A DNA stretch of 9,482 bases from a bacterium (lineage in GTDB: Bacteria; Spirochaetota; Spirochaetia; JABEVK01): contig JAJXVP010000098.1 of assembly GCA_021782055.1 (NCBI GenBank), forward strand, positions 1 to 9,482, read 5' to 3'. The position numbers and the translations under genes are program-made. The notes beneath the pieces were generated by a model that saw only the letters and a list, made by a program, of their open reading frames with translations, was not told the DNA's origin and did not search any database. Below, piece by piece: positions 6,265 to 9,482 of the stretch (the stretch's first letter is position 1; every line of letters starts with the position of its first letter).

Positions 6265-6270
6265 AGTATA
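6265..6270 (-). promoter_or_regulatory. Candidate -10 box of the Nif3-lspA operon
   Basis: TATACT on the minus strand ends 7 bases before the ATG at 6257. No good -35 stands 16-18 bases upstream (the best, TGGCGA at an 18-base spacing, is poor), so an activator or another sigma factor would be needed if the box is real. The implied start is at or next to the ATG. Confidence 0.35.
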
Positions 6271-6289
6271 GAGGGTGGGCCAACCCTCT
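6270..6289. repeat. Inverted repeat in the divergent Nif3/Lon intergenic region
   Basis: AGAGGGT (6270-6276), spacer GGGCCA, ACCCTCT (6283-6289): perfect 7-bp arms directly upstream of the candidate Nif3 -10 and about 15 bases before the Lon-like gene's -35. The placement would suit an operator or activator site for either gene; it could also be chance. Confidence 0.4.
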
Positions 6290-6303
6290 CGCCAGCCCTT
6301 TTC

Positions 6304-6332
6304 TTGACTTTTTGACAATCCCCGCCTATTCT
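6304..6332 (+). promoter_or_regulatory. Probable sigma70-type promoter of the Lon-like gene
   Basis: TTGACT (6304-6309), a 17-base spacer, TATTCT (6327-6332). The -35 is strong and the -10 matches four of six positions. A leader of about 14 bases would carry GAGG (6344-6347), which sits 5 bases before ATG at 6353. A second TTGACA at 6312 has no matching -10. Confidence 0.55.
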
Positions 6333-6352
6333 TTGTTCAAAAAGAGGTCAGA

Positions 6353-8749
6353 ATGTCTTTACCCGCCGAACTGATGCCCCATGACCTAAGTTTTGATTTT
6401 TCGGCGGATATCCAAAAAACAGCCCCGGCTTCAGGCCAAGAGGTGATAGGTCAACCCAGAGCTTTGCGGGCACTTGCTCTTGGGACCTCGATCAACGCTC
6501 CGGGATACAACATTTTTGTTACGGGCCCCTCCGGTACGGGACGGCAAACAGCCGTTCGGAAAGTTTTGGCTCAACTCCCGCCGTCCTCAACCTTGAAAGA
6601 CCTAGTATACGTTTTCCAATTTTCGCGGCCCGACCAACCACAGCCTTTGTACTTAAGCCAGGGGAAAGCCGAGGAATTTAAAGAGAAGCTTCACGACTTG
6701 GTCGAAACACTTAAACTCCGCATTCGTCAAGAGTTGGGAGCGGAGTTGTACAAAGCGCAACGGGATCAAATCCTCAAAAAAACCGAGTTTTCAGAAAACC
6801 ACCTTATCGCAGAATTTGAAAGCCGCCTGAACAAAGAAGGCTTCAAAATTGTCCAAATGGATGCCGAAGAGAGCGACCCTCCTCTCATGGATATTCTGCC
6901 CCTGTGGAAGGGTGAAGCGGTAAGTTTTGACGATTTGCAGGATAAAGTCGCCGCCGGTGAAATCCAAGAAGCTGACTGGAACCAAACCCGCGAAAGGTAC
7001 TATTTGTTCATTGACGAGATGAAAGGTCTCTTTGAGCGGCTTGGGGAAGCCCGTCGTAATATGGAGAAAGACCTTCAAAAGTTGCAGATTTCTTATATTC
7101 GGCGTCCGCTACGGCGGCTCGTGCAGAAAATAGCCAGGCAATACCCTGAAGATGGCGTTCGCGCGTGGCTAACTGCGCTCGAAAAAGACGTCGAGAACCA
7201 TCTATTTCTGTTTTTGTCTGATAAACCGATGGATGATGGTCAGGGTAACCCCGCCCTAATTCGCTATGCGGTAAATGTTTTGGTGGATCATGGCAAAGCC
7301 CCTAAACTGCCCGTCGTTTTCGAAAACCGCCCCACCCCAGCCAATTTATTCGGTACCATCGAAGCACGTGGCGACCCTCAAGGCGAACCGAGAACAAATT
7401 TTCTTTCGGTACGCCCCGGAGCTTTACATCAGGCGTCAGGTGGTTATTTAGTTTTGAGAGCCGAAGATATTCTTTCTCAAGAGGAGGCGTGGCCCCTTCT
7501 CAAACAAGTTCTTGAAACTCGACAAGTTGAAATTCAAGTTTCCTCTGGGCCGTTTGGTCCAGCCTCAGCAATTAAGCCTAAACCTATCGACGTCGACCTT
7601 AAAGTTGTCATTTTGGGGGCAGAGGGTCTGTATGACTACCTTGTCCAAGAGGACCGCAACTTTGCCCGGCTGTTTAAGATTAGCGCGGAGTTCGACTCGG
7701 TTATGAGCCGAACGCCCGAAGCGATGGCGGAATACCTCAAATTTATGCATGACACCGTACAGAAACGTTCGTTATTGCCCCTTGACCCCAGCGGGAGTGC
7801 GGAAGTTTTTGAGTACGGCGTGCGGTTGGCCGAACATCGGCAAAAGCTGTCAACGCGTTTTTCGGCGGTTGCTGATCTGTTATCTGAAAGTTCATATTGG
7901 GCTCGTCAGTTGGGTAATAAAGTAATCGATCGAACTTCCGTACAACGGGCCCTGGATGAACGGAAGTTTTTATTTTCCTTACCCGAAGAAAAAATGGATG
8001 AGCAGGTTCGCGATGGGCAAATACTTCTTTCAGTCACCGGTAGCGCCGTTGGCGTGGTTAATGGTTTGGCCATCCTTGATCGGGGTAGCTACTCGTTTGG
8101 ACGGCCTATGCGAATCACAGCAACCGCGGCTCCCGGTGATGACGGAGTGGTCAACATCGAAGGTGAAGCAGGCCTTTCCGGTGAAATTCACGACAAGGGC
8201 GTCCTGATTCTTCGAGGCCTTATCCGCTCTCGTTTTGCACAAGAATTCCCATTGAGCTTATCGGCCAGTGTCGGTTTTGAACAATCCTACGGAGGAGTAG
8301 ATGGCGATAGTGCCTCCTCCACCGAAGCGTATGCACTCTTATCGGCGATTTCTCAGGTTCCCCTTCGACAAGATTTAGCCGTGTCTGGGTCAATCAATCA
8401 GCGGGGAGAAATTCAACCGGTGGGCGGCATTACGGAAAAGGTTGAAGGCTTTTACGACACCTGTGTCAAGCTGGGGCTTACCGGAACTCAGGGGGTAATC
8501 ATACCCTATTGGAACATTCAAAACCTTGTTCTCAATCGCGAAGTTCAAAATGCGGTCAAGGAAGGAAGGTTTCACATTTATCCGGTTAAAACCCTCGACG
8601 AGGGGCTACTTCTTCTGACAGGAAAAGAGTTAGGCCATCGAGATGAAAATGGACAATACCCTGAAGGCTCTTTGGGGGCTTTAATTGTTGATAAGCTCGC
8701 CGAGCTCCACAACATTACGCACCCCAAAGATGAGGAGGAAGAAGAATGA
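6353..8749 (+). CDS. Lon-like ATP-dependent protease (AAA_32 type, MEROPS S16)
   Basis: 798 residues, normal for this Lon-related family, which lacks the classical Lon N-terminal domain. The Walker A loop reads GPSGTGRQTA (58-67), with Arg where classical P-loops have Lys. A long helical insertion follows (about 105-285), then GGYLVLRAEDIL (363-374), the Walker B region of the family. The C-terminal protease domain has the Ser-Lys dyad: S653 in DGDSASSTEAYALLSAIS and K696 in GGITEKVEGF. The tail ends in an acidic run (DEEEEE), overlapping the ribosome site of the next gene. It is expected to unfold and degrade cytoplasmic proteins, but its substrates are unknown. ATG at 6353 follows a GAGG ribosome site. 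The stop overlaps the next gene's start as ATGA, so the protease is coupled to a GHKL ATPase-HDOD protein. Confidence 0.93.
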   Translation: MSLPAELMPHDLSFDFSADIQKTAPASGQEVIGQPRALRALALGTSINAPGYNIFVTGPSGTGRQTAVRKVLAQLPPSSTLKDLVYVFQFSRPDQPQPLYLSQGKAEEFKEKLHDLVETLKLRIRQELGAELYKAQRDQILKKTEFSENHLIAEFESRLNKEGFKIVQMDAEESDPPLMDILPLWKGEAVSFDDLQDKVAAGEIQEADWNQTRERYYLFIDEMKGLFERLGEARRNMEKDLQKLQISYIRRPLRRLVQKIARQYPEDGVRAWLTALEKDVENHLFLFLSDKPMDDGQGNPALIRYAVNVLVDHGKAPKLPVVFENRPTPANLFGTIEARGDPQGEPRTNFLSVRPGALHQASGGYLVLRAEDILSQEEAWPLLKQVLETRQVEIQVSSGPFGPASAIKPKPIDVDLKVVILGAEGLYDYLVQEDRNFARLFKISAEFDSVMSRTPEAMAEYLKFMHDTVQKRSLLPLDPSGSAEVFEYGVRLAEHRQKLSTRFSAVADLLSESSYWARQLGNKVIDRTSVQRALDERKFLFSLPEEKMDEQVRDGQILLSVTGSAVGVVNGLAILDRGSYSFGRPMRITATAAPGDDGVVNIEGEAGLSGEIHDKGVLILRGLIRSRFAQEFPLSLSASVGFEQSYGGVDGDSASSTEAYALLSAISQVPLRQDLAVSGSINQRGEIQPVGGITEKVEGFYDTCVKLGLTGTQGVIIPYWNIQNLVLNREVQNAVKEGRFHIYPVKTLDEGLLLLTGKELGHRDENGQYPEGSLGALIVDKLAELHNITHPKDEEEEE
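8733..8738 (+). promoter_or_regulatory. Strong ribosome binding site inside the Lon-like gene end
   Basis: AGGAGG, 7 bases before ATG at 8746. It decides the start of the next gene and also encodes part of the acidic tail of the protease. Confidence 0.8.
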
Positions 8750-9482
8750 CACTCGATTCCGCCAAGGTTCGCCATGCGGCCAAAAATGGTGTTCCTCTTG
8801 TAATTAAAACCCATTCACTTCCACCGCAAACTGAAGCAGACCTTGAAGAAGTTCTGTTCATTTATTTGGCCGAGTTGGGTCAGGAGTCGCTCAAGGATCA
8901 TCTTTCGTACTGCTTGAAAGAGCTAACGGTAAATGCCAAAAAAGCCAACACCAAACGTGTCTATTTTCAAGAGAAAGGCTTAGACCTCACCAATACCGCC
9001 GATTACCAAAAAGGGCTTAAAACTTTTAAACAGGATACAATGGACAATCTGGAGCATTACCTGCGGCTCCAAGAGAAAGAGGATCTTTTTGTTAAAGTCA
9101 CTTTTTTAATCCGCAATAATACGCTTTATATTTCCGTCAAAAACAATGCCCCCATCGTGTCCGCCGAGCTAACTCGGGTGTACGACCGAATTGCCCGTTC
9201 TCGAGCGTTTGAAAGTATGGAAGAGGCCTTTGCCGAAGTTCTTGACGATTCAGAAGGGGCAGGACTCGGGATTGTCATCATGATCCTAATGCTTCGCAAA
9301 ATGGGCCTTTCGGAAAAAGCCTTTGATTTGTCATCAACGGATTCTGAAACCACGGCGACGTTGAGTGTTCCCATGAACTTAGTCAAACTTGAACGCGTCA
9401 ACTTGATTGCCGATGAGTTTATTCGCCTTATCGACTCCCTGCCCCCTTTTCCCGATAACCTGCAAAAGCTTCTTCAACTGCT
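8746..9482 (+). CDS. GHKL-type ATPase fused to an apparent HDOD domain (C-terminus beyond right edge)
   Basis: 245 complete codons before the window ends. The N box is KELTVNAKKAN (58-68, E59 and N63), and the G2 box is SEGAGLGI (169-176), marking a histidine-kinase/anti-sigma-type ATP-binding fold. The G1 box is degenerate (VKNNAPIV, 131-138, in place of DxGxG). An inserted charged helical stretch lies between N and G1 (about 75-115). No His-phosphotransfer domain or membrane helix is seen. At the right edge, IDSLPPFPDNLQKLLQL (229-245) fits the opening of HDOD domains, which usually begin with LPxLPxxxxKLL; HDOD proteins are HD-GYP relatives used as signalling scaffolds. ATG at 8746 overlaps the Lon-like stop (ATGA) and has AGGAGG 7 bases upstream, so coupled expression with the protease is likely. 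The ATPase part is fairly sure; the HDOD call rests on about 17 residues. Confidence 0.72.
   Translation, partial: MTLDSAKVRHAAKNGVPLVIKTHSLPPQTEADLEEVLFIYLAELGQESLKDHLSYCLKELTVNAKKANTKRVYFQEKGLDLTNTADYQKGLKTFKQDTMDNLEHYLRLQEKEDLFVKVTFLIRNNTLYISVKNNAPIVSAELTRVYDRIARSRAFESMEEAFAEVLDDSEGAGLGIVIMILMLRKMGLSEKAFDLSSTDSETTATLSVPMNLVKLERVNLIADEFIRLIDSLPPFPDNLQKLLQL

Overview
The window looks like chromosomal DNA of a free-living or environmental spirochaete. This is a moderate-confidence inference from protein character: a chemoreceptor-type signalling helix, Slr1658/Slr1659-like partner-switch proteins, a Lon-like protease of the AAA_32 type and an ATPase-HDOD protein. Base composition is middling. 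No insertion sequence, phage gene, CRISPR array or rRNA was seen. Coding density is high. No gene-free stretch exceeds 300 bases; the longest is the 180 bases after the tRNA (2823-3002), which holds only the tRNA terminator and unassigned sequence.

Left block (1-2644, minus strand): fabH (beta-ketoacyl-ACP synthase III), a GHKL-type regulatory ATPase, a STAS-domain protein, and the N-terminal part of a membrane-anchored methyl-accepting-chemotaxis-like protein that runs off the left edge. The last two overlap by ATGA and the ATPase/STAS gap is short, so these three probably form one unit. They look like a partner-switching pair (kinase-like ATPase plus antagonist) translated with a receptor-like protein.

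Centre (2645-2862): a divergent control region. A perfect 9-bp-arm palindrome contains back-to-back TTGACC -35 boxes, one for fabH and one for a tRNA-Ala(GGC) gene, which is followed by a strong hairpin-plus-T-run terminator.

3003-4676 (plus): a 557-residue protein of unknown function with a disordered N-terminus, a central coiled coil and a conserved-looking aromatic-rich C-terminal region. It converges on a three-gene minus-strand operon (6257 down to 4698): a Nif3-like metal protein, lspA (signal peptidase II) and a small two-helix membrane protein. The two convergent stop codons lie in opposite arms of one hairpin.

Right block (6353-9482, plus): a Lon-like ATP-dependent protease, overlapped by ATGA with a second GHKL-type ATPase whose C-terminus appears to run into an HDOD domain at the right edge. 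The most interesting systems are the partner-switch/receptor cassette at the left and the Lon plus ATPase-HDOD pair at the right. Both carry GHKL ATPases with a degenerate G1 box and a retained N box and G2 box.
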